Below are positions 8,259 through 17,153 of a DNA stretch of 33,393 bases, piece by piece. The notes under the pieces are model-generated. The model was given only the letters and a program-made list of their open reading frames with translations, did not search any database and was not told where the DNA came from. How positions within the stretch are numbered: the first letter of the stretch is position 1; each line of letters begins with the position of its first letter. Location of the stretch: the NCBI GenBank assembly GCA_020725585.1, contig DYES01000079.1, positions 1 through 33,393 of the forward strand. The letters are read 5' to 3'. Position numbers and translations under genes: made by a program. Origin of the DNA: Desulfovirgula sp. GTDB taxonomy: Bacteria > Bacillota > Desulfotomaculia > Desulfotomaculales > Nap2-2B.

Positions 8259-8507
8259 TTGGGCAGCCTTAAGAAACTCTTGGAGAAAATTAAACGCAAC
8301 CCAAAAACCGTAAAGTTCGACGAGCTGGACCTGGTGCTCAGGCGGGCGGGGTTCGTTCGGAGCCAGCCTCGTGGCGGCTCCAGCCATTACGTTTACCGGA
8401 AGGGCAAACACAAACTGGTGGTCCCCCGGCGGCAACCGTACATCTTGCAAGCCTACGTCGCCAGGGCGATTAAAATCTTAGAGGAGGTTGAAGTCAATGA
8501 AGAATAA
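8259..8507 (+). CDS. hicA: HicA-type mRNA interferase toxin
   Basis: An 82-aa HicA-like toxin with a double-stranded-RNA-binding-like fold; the catalytic His lies in RGGSSHYVYRKGKHKLVVP. HicA toxins cleave translated mRNA and are inhibited by HicB. TTG start; the only upstream purine stretch is AAGGCG, so translation may be weak. Toxin comes before antitoxin, the usual hicAB order, and the 3' end overlaps hicB by 11 nt. Confidence 0.88.
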   Translation: MGSLKKLLEKIKRNPKTVKFDELDLVLRRAGFVRSQPRGGSSHYVYRKGKHKLVVPRRQPYILQAYVARAIKILEEVEVNEE

Positions 8508-8874
8508 GAACATAGAATATTACCTCGGTCTCCCCTACCGCGTGGTCGTCCACCCCTCTCCCGAAGGCGGCTACGCCGTGGAAATACCCGAATTGCCGGG
8601 CTGCCTTTCCCAGGGGGAGACGCTCCAGGAGGCCCTGGAAATGATCGAAGACGCGAAGCTCTGCTGGATATCCGACGCCCTGGAAAGGGGCGAAGAAGTA
8701 CCCGAACCCGTGGACGATACCTACAGCGGGCGCATTTTGGTGCGGGCTCCCAAATCGCTTCACCGCGCCCTGGCCGAAAGGGCGCGGGAGGAAGGGGTCA
8801 GCTTGAACCAGTACATTGTCTACCAGCTTTCCAGGGCGCTGGGGAAAAGGGATTTGGAGGCTTCGAAAGGTTGA
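8497..8874 (+). CDS. hicB: HicB-type antitoxin with C-terminal ribbon-helix-helix
   Basis: A 125-aa antitoxin: an N-terminal HicB domain (YAVEIPELPGCLSQGETLQEAL) that blocks HicA, then a ribbon-helix-helix DNA-binding region (GRILVRAPKSLHRALAERA, SLNQYIVYQLSRAL) for autoregulation. ATG at 8497 is preferred over the TTG at 8488 because GAGGAGG (8481-8487) ends 9 nt before it and touches the TTG directly. Pairs with the upstream hicA. Confidence 0.93.
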   Translation: MKNKNIEYYLGLPYRVVVHPSPEGGYAVEIPELPGCLSQGETLQEALEMIEDAKLCWISDALERGEEVPEPVDDTYSGRILVRAPKSLHRALAERAREEGVSLNQYIVYQLSRALGKRDLEASKG

Positions 8875-8941
8875 AACTTCGGGAAGGAAACTTTCCTTCC
8901 CGGTTTTGTATCTCGGTAATGCCGCGCATTTATGAAATGCC

Positions 8942-9448
8942 CTACCGTGCTTCCACCGTCCCCTTCACCACCCCCACCTGCCGCATCGGAACCGTAACGT
9001 ACTGCGGCCCGACGAAGGGCAGGCTGACCTTCAGCACCGGCACTTCGATCACCGCTTCGTACCCCGGTTTGGCCGTTTTCCCTCCGCCGGGGGCCACTGT
9101 TCCCGGAGGGGCGTAATTGAAGCTGACCAGCTTGATCGGACCGGGGTAGATCTTCAAGCTGGAATTGAAGTTGTACCCGTCGGTCGTGGCCTCCAGCTCC
9201 TGGGAAAAGGCGTAGACGAACCACTGCCGGGCCTCCGGGGTCCTGGCAGAGAAGTCGGTCGTCTCCCTGCCCCTGGCCACAGCGTCGGCGGCAAAGGAAA
9301 GGGCTTCGGAAAACCAGGAATAGGTCATTACGGCGTTCTTCCGCGCTCCGAAGGCTGCCGTCCCGGCGGCCGCGAAAGCGGAAAAGGCGACGACCAGGAA
9401 GATGAGCAGGACGGGCATGGCTATGAAGCCGCACTGGTCTTTGAGCAC
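8942..9448 (-). CDS. TadE-like pseudopilin
   Basis: A 168-aa protein beginning MLKDQCGFIAMPVLLIFLVV: a short charged start with a CGF/GF pilin-like junction, a hydrophobic helix, then a soluble domain ending in beta-rich sequence (EVPVLKVSLPFVGPQYVTV). This resembles TadE/TadG-type minor pseudopilins. GTG at 9448 is chosen from AGAGGTGG 5 nt upstream. It is separated from the tadA operon by the inserted hicAB pair and from the 708-aa secreted gene by a terminator. Confidence 0.72.
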   Translation of the reverse strand: MLKDQCGFIAMPVLLIFLVVAFSAFAAAGTAAFGARKNAVMTYSWFSEALSFAADAVARGRETTDFSARTPEARQWFVYAFSQELEATTDGYNFNSSLKIYPGPIKLVSFNYAPPGTVAPGGGKTAKPGYEAVIEVPVLKVSLPFVGPQYVTVPMRQVGVVKGTVEAR

Positions 9449-9461
9449 CAAAACCACCTCT

Positions 9462-9494
9462 TGAAAAAGCAAAGGCGGGGATTCGCTCCCCGCC
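9462..9494 (-). terminator. Terminator after the 708-aa secreted protein gene
   Basis: Perfect 8-bp stem GGCGGGGA/TCCCCGCC with loop TTCGC. Read on the minus strand it is followed by TTTGCTTTTTC. It lies 16 bp past the stop of the secreted protein gene. Confidence 0.8.
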
Positions 9495-9509
9495 CGTATC
9501 TTTTTTCGG

Positions 9510-11636
9510 TTAGCTGGCGTAGGGTATCGTCCCCGCTCCGTTCACCAGCAGGTCTGCGCTGGCCGTATCGGTGTAACTGGGGGTCTCCGTGACCGGGTAG
9601 CTCCAGCTGTTGCCGTCATCGTCGTATTCGGTGACCCAATACGTGTACTGGTACGTCACCTTGAAAGTCACGCTGACCGGGTAATTTTTCGGGTATACTG
9701 CCATGTCCTCCCCGGTCATCATGTTGTGGACCGGAAACCCGTCGAGCGCCCAGTCCTCTTCAAACACGATCTTCGCCTGCTTCTGGGCCTCCAGCCCCCG
9801 GCCCGGCACGGCCATGTCCTTCGTTACCGTGCCGTCCGGCGGGACCGGGTTGCCAAAGGAAAATTCGTCAGCCACGCGGGGGTAGGTTATCTTCGCCCAG
9901 GAGATCTCCCACCAGTCCAGGCTACCCCTGGGCGGCGTCGGGCGGTCGACCGTCAGCGTGGCGTGGACGTCGTCGGTCCACTTGGCGGTGAAGGCGGGCC
10001 TGGCGACAGAAGGCTGCCAGCGGCCGTAGATGTCCTCGCCGGCTTTAGAATAAGCTTGCAGGTGGAGCCTTTTATCTCCCGGGCGAAAACGATCTACCTC
10101 CCTCACCTGGACGGTCGCGAGCTTTTTGTTGTCCTCTTCGGTCACCTCCCGAACCGTGTCTTCCAGCGGCGGCGTGTCGATTACGGCCGTCAGCCAGGTC
10201 ATGTTCAGCTCCGGGGCCGTCCAGTTGAACCAGAAAGTTTTCTCTTCGCCCGGAGCAAAACTGGCGTACTGCACTTCGTTCCCGGCGGCGTGCTTTAACA
10301 CGGCCCGGTACTCGCGGTGGAAGACACCTACCGGGACGTTTTCGAGCGCTTGCGGGGACTCGTTTTTAAAGGTGGCTGTTCCCTGGTAGCGGGTGCCCGG
10401 TTCAGCCTGCCCGGAAACGCCGGGGTTTATGGAGACGGCAACGAGGTTGGGGAGGTCAAGAACAATCCGCGCCTCGTCGTAGTTGTCACTCAGGTCCTCG
10501 TCGAGTGCTATGTTCGGGAACCCCACCAGCACGACTTTCGTTGGCCTGTCCTGGGCGTGGACTTTTAGCGTGTACCTGTACTCCTTCCCCTCCTCAAGGT
10601 CTTCCATCGTGGTGTCCAGGCCGTTCAGCTGGGGAGAGCCCTGTTGCGGCTCCATCTTTACGTTGAAAAGCTGGCCGTCCACTTCGTGGTACGCCCAAGA
10701 CACGGCGGGCCACGCCGTGAATTGCGTCTGTGCACCGAACCTGTCTATGCCGGACGGAGCCTTTTTGACCTTGAGGAATGCCGTGAAAGTGACCTCCTCG
10801 CTCGGCTTTGCCTTGACCTCCTTCGGTTCGATCCTCACCGCCAAGTCGGCGTCGAACACCATTCCCAGCGGGGCTATTGGCACGGAAACGTACCAGATGG
10901 TGCCGTCCTCCCGCTGGTGCCACATGCGGCCCATGCCCCAGGTGTATGTAGACGGGGGGACTAGGACGTGGACGTAATCGGCCAGGTTGTTCCAGAACTC
11001 GGGGCGTTTGCTCGGGTCGATGACGTACTTTACCTTGTCCCCGGACTGGATTTTTTTCACGCCGTCGAGGACGTCACCGTAGTAGGCGGCCAGGCCGAAC
11101 TGCATGGCCTTGAGGTAGAGTTCGGGGCGGCCGTCGTACTTGATATCTTGGATTCCGTATCTTTGTTTCAAGATATCATTTTCCCACGGCCTCTTAATCC
11201 AGTTCCTGTCCTCCAATACTCCCCCGGCCCACGCGTCGTGGGGAAAGGCAGGGTTGGTGAAGTCCTCGTCGAGATATGTGTACCCTATGTACCTTTTCCG
11301 CCCGTTCTTTTCGTCACCATGGGGGTCACCCCAGGTGAGAACGTAGAGGGCGGAACCTATGCTCTGCATGATGTCGAAGATAGGACCCTGCACCTGGCCG
11401 AACTCTCCCAGGTAGACTTCGTGCAACCGAAGGGGCCGCGGCGCGACATTCGGGTCTTTCGGCTGGTTCGTCTCGGTGAAATGGTTGTTGGTGTCTTTAT
11501 TCGCTTGGTTGATTATCGCGTCCTGGCCGAGGTTCTTGACGTACTCGCCCATGCCGGTAAGGTTTACGGCAAAGGCGGGAGAAAGGCAAAAAAGCGAAAA
11601 AAGAACCGCGATGGTCGCGGTAAGTATTTTCCTCAT
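9510..11636 (-). CDS. Large secreted protein with CARDB-like region
   Basis: A 708-aa protein with a clear signal peptide (MRKILTATIAVLFSLFCLSPAFA). The middle part (about 390-510) resembles a CARDB-like beta-sandwich (PNLVAVSINPG, ATFKNESPQALENVPVGV, FAPGEEKTFWFNW). The rest is rich in Trp, Tyr and Asp with no known catalytic motif and no LPXTG anchor or C-terminal helix. Good AGGAGG before the ATG. By position next to the pilus genes it may be an exported or pilus-associated surface protein; this is inferred. The function is not recognised. Confidence 0.78.
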   Translation of the reverse strand: MRKILTATIAVLFSLFCLSPAFAVNLTGMGEYVKNLGQDAIINQANKDTNNHFTETNQPKDPNVAPRPLRLHEVYLGEFGQVQGPIFDIMQSIGSALYVLTWGDPHGDEKNGRKRYIGYTYLDEDFTNPAFPHDAWAGGVLEDRNWIKRPWENDILKQRYGIQDIKYDGRPELYLKAMQFGLAAYYGDVLDGVKKIQSGDKVKYVIDPSKRPEFWNNLADYVHVLVPPSTYTWGMGRMWHQREDGTIWYVSVPIAPLGMVFDADLAVRIEPKEVKAKPSEEVTFTAFLKVKKAPSGIDRFGAQTQFTAWPAVSWAYHEVDGQLFNVKMEPQQGSPQLNGLDTTMEDLEEGKEYRYTLKVHAQDRPTKVVLVGFPNIALDEDLSDNYDEARIVLDLPNLVAVSINPGVSGQAEPGTRYQGTATFKNESPQALENVPVGVFHREYRAVLKHAAGNEVQYASFAPGEEKTFWFNWTAPELNMTWLTAVIDTPPLEDTVREVTEEDNKKLATVQVREVDRFRPGDKRLHLQAYSKAGEDIYGRWQPSVARPAFTAKWTDDVHATLTVDRPTPPRGSLDWWEISWAKITYPRVADEFSFGNPVPPDGTVTKDMAVPGRGLEAQKQAKIVFEEDWALDGFPVHNMMTGEDMAVYPKNYPVSVTFKVTYQYTYWVTEYDDDGNSWSYPVTETPSYTDTASADLLVNGAGTIPYAS

Positions 11637-11657
11637 TGTTTTGTTTGCACCTCCTGA

Positions 11658-12596
11658 TTACCCGCTTAAACGGTATATCTGAATATTCGTACCTTCGCCC
11701 ATACCCACGTCAACCCTCTGACCGCTTGGCGCGTAATACGTCTTCCATCCTACATGGCACATGTCCCTCCGGCTCTTTTTCTGCCGGACGTAGCTCATCA
11801 CTTCTCCGGCAAACTCCGGGCCGAACTTGCTGGCAAGTATAGTTTCGGCCTGGTCGTAAGCTTCCGGGGAACCACCGTCATCGAGAGCATTAATGAGCAA
11901 AGACAATTCAATTGGATACACCGGGCTGCCGTCAGAATCGACTTTCAGTCCTGCCTTTGTCCAGTAAGAATTGTCAGCCTTGTTGTGCCATTCCTTGAAT
12001 AACTCCCCGGTTACGCTTGGTAGCCTGTACCCCGTCTCCGTCCACGTCCACTTCTTCAGTTCCGCCTTAACTGCGCTGATATCCGGCTTCACTTCCCCTT
12101 TAGGCCAGCACACTACCAAACCCAGGGAAGCGTCCCAGTCTACGTCGTACCCCAGGGCGTTTGCCACGAACCGTGCCGGCAAAAACGTCCGGGAATCCCT
12201 GATCATCGGGGCCACGTCCACGCCAGAAACAGGCACGCCGTTGGACTTAACCTCCGGCACGCCGACGGTCAATTCCACCACGTTGAAGCCCGGCTCCTGG
12301 AGTTTTATCTGCCCGGTATTCCCGAACCAGAAGATGTTTTCGTTTTTAACGCCCAGGGCGTTGGAAAGGAACCGGACGGGGACGAAAGTACGGCCGTTCT
12401 CCACGAAGGGAGCGACGTCCATCTTGACGCCGGGGGTTTTGTTGTCCACGTAGTATTCGTGGAGGCCGATTTGGAAGACGACGGATTTGACCAGCTTTTT
12501 CTGCTGGTAGACGTCGATTTTCTCCTGCTGCGCGAAGGCCGGAAGGGCCGGGAACAGCAGGGACAGAGTGATAATCAGTATTATGAGTTTACGCAT
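11658..12596 (-). CDS. Secreted copper-amine-oxidase-like stalk-domain protein
   Basis: A 312-aa exported protein: signal peptide MRKLIILIITLSLLFPALPAFA, then two copies of the copper amine oxidase N-terminal-like (stalk) repeat, recognisable by VENGRTFVPVRFLSNALG and IRDSRTFLPARFVANALG. The C-terminal 140 residues are unrecognised. The repeat is a non-catalytic surface module common in anaerobic Bacillota. It lies 21 bp upstream of the 708-aa secreted protein gene, so the two are probably co-transcribed. Confidence 0.88.
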   Translation of the reverse strand: MRKLIILIITLSLLFPALPAFAQQEKIDVYQQKKLVKSVVFQIGLHEYYVDNKTPGVKMDVAPFVENGRTFVPVRFLSNALGVKNENIFWFGNTGQIKLQEPGFNVVELTVGVPEVKSNGVPVSGVDVAPMIRDSRTFLPARFVANALGYDVDWDASLGLVVCWPKGEVKPDISAVKAELKKWTWTETGYRLPSVTGELFKEWHNKADNSYWTKAGLKVDSDGSPVYPIELSLLINALDDGGSPEAYDQAETILASKFGPEFAGEVMSYVRQKKSRRDMCHVGWKTYYAPSGQRVDVGMGEGTNIQIYRLSG

Positions 12597-12755
12597 TGAT
12601 TAACGATTCCTCCTTTTTTGGTAATGTTTGGTCTTTTACCTATTAGACGCACAAATAAGTGTTCTTGTTCTGGAGATCACCGCCTTTTTGGAAGATTACG
12701 GCAGGGATGGGGAAAATCCTGCTTGGGGAAAAAAGAGAAAACCCGCGGGGTCAGG

Positions 12756-13298
12756 TTAAAGAGCTTTTTCCTGGCAGACCGCGACCATATTATGATCTAA
12801 CTCAACAACGAACGACTTGATATCGTCGCTTTGGACGAGCAATTCTGGAGAAAGTTTCTGGCCTGGGTTGAAAAGATAGTACCTGGTAAAGGCATCATCC
12901 GCGAAGTCCCACCAAAGCGGATTTTCACTCGCATCGCAGACCGCAAACGCAGGGATTCCGAACGGACGGGATCGCACCCAAATGCGACGCGCACTTTGTG
13001 CAACTAGGTTTTGGCAAAGCGCCTTTGGTTTAATAAGCAAGACGAGTCCCTCGAAAGGTTTATGTTCGTCAATGTAATCCACAAACCCGTCAATAGTAAA
13101 CTCTTTGTCAAGAAATCGTAAAGAACCGCTTTCTCCAATCGTAACCAGCGGAATTCCGGCCTGTTGACTATAAAGAAGCAGGGATTTCTCCACTTTTTGG
13201 AGAATTTTTTCAGAGTGCTCATTCGCAAAGAAAAGCACGCGGTGGATCGCTCTCTTCCATTCGATTGAAAGAGCGCTTATCTTTATCTCATGCCTCAT
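12756..13298 (-). CDS. Hypothetical protein
   Basis: A 180-aa soluble protein with no recognised domain or catalytic motif. Hydrophobic beta-like segments (FEGLVLLIKP, IPAFAVCDA) alternate with charged helices. ATG at 13298 is chosen because AGGAGGG precedes it by 6 nt, while the ATG at 13304 touches that site. It is divergent from the adjacent GNAT gene with only 31 bp between starts, so the two may share control. Confidence 0.68.
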   Translation of the reverse strand: MRHEIKISALSIEWKRAIHRVLFFANEHSEKILQKVEKSLLLYSQQAGIPLVTIGESGSLRFLDKEFTIDGFVDYIDEHKPFEGLVLLIKPKALCQNLVAQSARRIWVRSRPFGIPAFAVCDASENPLWWDFADDAFTRYYLFNPGQKLSPELLVQSDDIKSFVVELDHNMVAVCQEKAL

Positions 13299-13329
13299 CG
13301 ACATCCCTCCTGAAAAGGGTGAAAACGAG

Positions 13330-13952
13330 TTGTTTCGAAATTTAATTGCCAGAATTACTGGACTTTACACAGAAGTAGACGTGGAGTTACTTGTCTTGGA
13401 AAGATGTAGAAAACTCAGAGAGATTGAAGAAGAGAAACGGCGAGAAACTTCGCGGTTATTAACTCAAAAAACCGAAGCTTTACTCTCAACTCATACCTTG
13501 GGAAATTATAGCTTCTTTGGTGTTTTTCCATTGATAACAAGATATAACATACTTCTCTGGGCAATTGCAAAGGTCCCTCTGATAGAGAAATCAGGCGAGT
13601 ACCCTTATTGCCGGAATGCTGAAATTAAGGTAATTGATCCCGCATCATTCGTTCCATTCGCTAGACTCGACCGAATATCATTTCTTTACTTCGAGATACA
13701 AAGACCAGATGTTTATGTTGTGGACATCTTTACCAATATTTCAATGAGGCGGCAAGGCAAGGAATCGGGACTTTTATCCTCCGTCTCCTGGAACGTGTAG
13801 CCAAAGGCTTTGGAGCAAAAAGAATTATTGGTGAGTTATCTCCAGTAGATCTTCAAATCCAAATTGCTTTTTACACTAAAAATGGCTATACCGTTCTTTT
13901 TCATGGGAACAACAAAGAATCAGGATGGGTAGAGAAAAAACTGTCACAATAA
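13330..13952 (+). pseudogene. GNAT-family acetyltransferase, frameshifted
   Basis: The first frame (TTG 13330 to about 13762) gives an N-terminal coiled stretch and the start of a GNAT domain (VVDIFTNISMRRQGK). The acetyl-CoA motif then continues in another frame: GIGTFILRLLERVAKGFGAK, then IAFYTKNGYTVLFHG, to TAA at 13950-13952. Adding one base near 13761 restores RRQGKGIGTF, the classic Q/R-x-x-G-x-G/A pyrophosphate loop, in a single product of about 207 aa. Either a one-base deletion or a sequencing error. Substrate unknown. Confidence 0.83.
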
Positions 13953-13983
13953 TTACCCCTCCAGTGCTGTTTTGGTCATCTTG

Positions 13984-16665
13984 TCATTTCTCCGCCCAAC
14001 TCTCACATACCGCCGCTTCCACTTCCACCGGCACGTCCGGCAGGAACCGGGCCGCCGTGTACTCCATGACCGAACCGAGAAGGTCGGCAGCCCGCTCCGC
14101 CAGCTCCTCCGGGGCTTCCAAAACCAGCTCGTCGTGGACGGTTGCAACCATTTTTACGTCGTCCCAACCGTGCCGGGCCAGTTCCCGGTACAGCCGGGCC
14201 ATGGCGCACTTGATCATGTCGGCGCCGGTACCCTGGTCGGGGGTGTTGAACATTTCCGTGCTGGCCCCGGCCTTTCGCAAGTAGGTGCCGCTTCCGTTTC
14301 TCCGTTCCCGTTCGATAACAGGCCAAACACGGAGCCTGCCGGAAAGCGTCCGGGCGCAGGGGCGTTTTTCCTGGTAAAAACCCTGGTGAAAGTCGTGACG
14401 CCAAAATACCTCGAACCCGCTTTCAAACATCTTTTTTTCCTGTCTGGCGTGCCAGGCGGCCACCGCCGGGTACGTGCGGAAAAAGGCTTCGCGGGCGGCC
14501 TCGGCTTCTTCGGGAGTCATTTTCACACCGTAGCCTGTTTCCGAATAAATCCGTAATGTATCAGATCTCATCCCGTAGATCATCCCGAAGTTGACCGGCT
14601 TGCTCATCTGCCGCTCTTCTTTAGTTATTTCGTTGATTTTTTTCCCGGTGATGGCTGCTGCTGTGTAGCGGTGTATATCGATGTCGTTTTTAAAGGCGGT
14701 AAGCATAGCCTGGTCTTTGGTCAACTGGCACATGATCCGCATTTCGATCCCGCTATAATCAGCCACCACGAGCTTTCTCCCCTCCGGCGCGCGGAAAAGC
14801 GCACGGACTTCCGACCCGCGGGGAACCTGCTGCAATGAGGGGTTCTGCGCCGAAAACCTCCCTACCCCGAACGGGTTTATTTGCCGGAGATCGGCATGCA
14901 GGCGGTCCGTGGACGGGTGTAATTTTTCCAGCCACTGCTTTAAAAAGTCGGCGCGTTTCTTCGCCGCCCGGTAAGCCTTTAGGTTTTGGGCGAACGCCCG
15001 CAGGTTGCTTTCCTCCGGCAGCCTGGCCGCCAGACGGGAAAGCGTCTCGTCCCGGCTGTCCAGGTCCAGGGTTTCCCCGTCGATTTGAAATGCCTTGTCC
15101 TCTTCCGCCAGGACGCCCTCCTGTCCGGCCAGCAGGCGCAGGCAGTCCACGCAGTCAACGCCGCTGTCCGGGTTTAGGTCGGGGGAATACTTTTTCCCTG
15201 CCGACTTCTTCGGCCTTGCCCGGAAGCCCGCCCCGCGGGCCAGCGCGATCAACGCCTCTTTGTGCCGAACCGCCTCCTCCTCGACCCCGGCCAGCAGACC
15301 GCGGGCCCGGGCCGCGGCGAAAGGCATCCCGGCGAGTTCTATTTCAACCACCGCGGGCAGGCAGGCGAATTCTATTTTAGCCGTACCCGTCAGCCTGTTC
15401 GCCGCCAGGAGCCGCGCCAGGATTTCCTGCAGCGGCAGGAGAACTGCGGCGTCCCGGGCGGCGTAGCGGAACATTTCAGGCGTCAGCTCGCCTGACCAGT
15501 CAGACGACCGGTGTTCTTTCGCCAGGACGACCTCCAGGTGACGGTGCGCCACCTGCTGGAGGGAGTGGCTTACCCAGATCGGGCGGATTTCCTTTTGGCT
15601 GTCCCGGTGGAATTCCAGTTCGTGGCCGTGCCGGTCGAAGTACCGCGTTTTTTCGTTGCCGTGTTTTTCCACCCGGATGCCCTGGTCGACGCAAAATTTT
15701 TCAAACTGCGCTTCCGGGACGAAATCGCCGGCGGTGCAGAGCTGGCTCGCCAGCATGGTGTCGAAGGCCCGCTCGACCGGTACGCGCGTACCGCCCTGGG
15801 CCATCCGGAGGAAGGCCAAGTCGAATTTGGCGTTGTGAAAAACTTTCAAAACGCCCGAATCAGCTACCAACCGACCCAAGGCCTCCAGGGCTTTCCGGCG
15901 GTCTCCTTCCGGCAGGGTGAATAAGTCCAGCACGAAAACCTTCGCGCTCCCTCCGGGTTCCGGTTCCTTGTCGTTTTCGGCCACCAGGCGTTTCTTTTCC
16001 GCCGGGTAAACCGGAACAGCAAGCTGGACCAGGCGCAACCGGTTCACCAGGGGGTCCAGGCCCGTGGTTTCCGTGTCCAGGGCGCAGATCCCGGCTACCC
16101 GGGCTTCCTCCAGGGCGGCGCGCCAGGCGGCCAAATCGCGTACCTGAACGGTCTGCGCCCGGTCAAGCCAGATCTGCCAGGGAGAAACGAAATCGGCCTC
16201 TTTCCCAGCGTCCGGCTTTTCCTGATTCATCATGGCTTTTTCACCGCTCGCTCCTTCCGTATCCGGGAACAAGATTTCCGGGGGTTCCTCCTGCTTTTGG
16301 GTCTTTTCTCCGTCCGGGGGTTGGACTCCTTTCTCCGGCCTCGGGGTTTCTGTCCCGCCCGCATTCCCTGTTTTGGCGGCGATATAAGCGTCAAAAATCC
16401 GGTCGTTCGCCGCTTCAAACTGGATCACGGCCTTCCGGACGGCGGCCGCGTCGCGGGCGTTGAAGGCCGCACGCACGGCGTCGAAGGCCGACAGGCAGGC
16501 AACCCACAGGTCGGGGCGGACCTGCTTCGCCCAGGAGATCGCTTCGCCGTCCGTTTCAAGGTTGTGCCGTGTATTAGCACGGACTGCCGCGTCCTGGAAG
16601 AGGCGCAGGGTAGCGCAGGGATTGTAAATGCTTTGCTGCTGGTAAATTTCCAAGACTTTTCCCAC
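13984..16665 (-). CDS. Family A DNA polymerase (phage/plasmid type)
   Basis: An 893-aa replicative-type DNA polymerase I homologue. An unrecognised N-terminal region of about 190 residues, ending in a Glu/Pro-rich linker, precedes a DEDDy 3'-5' exonuclease (DTETTGLD near 197, FHNAKFDLAFL, YAARDAAVL) and a polymerase domain with motif A DYSGIEMR (about 637), motif B RQMSKPVNFGMIYG (about 690) and motif C VHDELVLE (about 845). All catalytic residues are present; there is no 5' nuclease domain. GTG at 16665 is chosen from GAGGAGG 9 nt upstream. With the upstream primase-helicase it forms a replication module typical of phages or integrated elements. Confidence 0.93.
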   Translation of the reverse strand: MGKVLEIYQQQSIYNPCATLRLFQDAAVRANTRHNLETDGEAISWAKQVRPDLWVACLSAFDAVRAAFNARDAAAVRKAVIQFEAANDRIFDAYIAAKTGNAGGTETPRPEKGVQPPDGEKTQKQEEPPEILFPDTEGASGEKAMMNQEKPDAGKEADFVSPWQIWLDRAQTVQVRDLAAWRAALEEARVAGICALDTETTGLDPLVNRLRLVQLAVPVYPAEKKRLVAENDKEPEPGGSAKVFVLDLFTLPEGDRRKALEALGRLVADSGVLKVFHNAKFDLAFLRMAQGGTRVPVERAFDTMLASQLCTAGDFVPEAQFEKFCVDQGIRVEKHGNEKTRYFDRHGHELEFHRDSQKEIRPIWVSHSLQQVAHRHLEVVLAKEHRSSDWSGELTPEMFRYAARDAAVLLPLQEILARLLAANRLTGTAKIEFACLPAVVEIELAGMPFAAARARGLLAGVEEEAVRHKEALIALARGAGFRARPKKSAGKKYSPDLNPDSGVDCVDCLRLLAGQEGVLAEEDKAFQIDGETLDLDSRDETLSRLAARLPEESNLRAFAQNLKAYRAAKKRADFLKQWLEKLHPSTDRLHADLRQINPFGVGRFSAQNPSLQQVPRGSEVRALFRAPEGRKLVVADYSGIEMRIMCQLTKDQAMLTAFKNDIDIHRYTAAAITGKKINEITKEERQMSKPVNFGMIYGMRSDTLRIYSETGYGVKMTPEEAEAAREAFFRTYPAVAAWHARQEKKMFESGFEVFWRHDFHQGFYQEKRPCARTLSGRLRVWPVIERERRNGSGTYLRKAGASTEMFNTPDQGTGADMIKCAMARLYRELARHGWDDVKMVATVHDELVLEAPEELAERAADLLGSVMEYTAARFLPDVPVEVEAAVCESWAEK

Positions 16666-16705
16666 GGGAAAAAACCTCCTCACACAAAAACCCCCGAAAA
16701 AGGCT

Positions 16706-17130
16706 GGGGGACGCGTCAAGCCGCATAAATACTGGATTTGTTATATTATGGTAAAAAATTTTGGGGGACACTCTGGGGGACGCTCAAAGCGTTGTTGTTA
16801 TTGGGTTTGTTAATATATGGAATAAATATATGGGGGACACCTAACTTTAAATATTTCTAGGAATAAATGCAATTGTCCCCCGTGTCCCCCAATTTTACGC
16901 GCGCGTACGCGCGCGCGAGAGAAATATATATTTTTCTTCTTGAAAATACCACATAATACCATTCATGGTAATTAAAAGATTCATATTGAAAAAAATATAT
17001 CTTTTTCTTTAAAAATGCTATATATATTATTTTTAGCGGGGGACACGGGGGACAAACCCGGAATCCCTTGTGGCTGTTGGGATGAAGCGTCCCCAGAGGG
17101 GTGGGGGACAGGCGGGGGACGTGGGGGACA
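16706..17130. repeat. Iteron-like array of GGGGGAC(A/G), candidate origin
   Basis: Eleven copies of GGGGGACA or GGGGGACG. Plus-strand copies start at 16706, 16763, 16775, 16832, 17038, 17047, 17103, 17114 and 17123; two inverted copies are at 16874-16881 and 16883-16890. Several pairs are spaced 9-12 bp, one helical turn. Between the clusters the DNA is very AT-rich (16918-17035) and holds the inverted repeat TACCAT-TC-ATGGTA (16957-16970). The array fills the gap between the polymerase and primase genes. The layout resembles an iteron origin with an AT-rich unwinding region; an operator array is the alternative. Confidence 0.8.
16898..16915. other. Alternating CG palindrome (Z-DNA-prone)
   Basis: CGCGCGCGTACGCGCGCG is a perfect 18-bp palindrome of alternating pyrimidine and purine, set within AT-rich DNA immediately after the inverted GGGGGACA pair. 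It could form a cruciform or Z-DNA. Confidence 0.85.
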
Positions 17131-17153
17131 AAAACCCCAAACCCTTGTTACTT

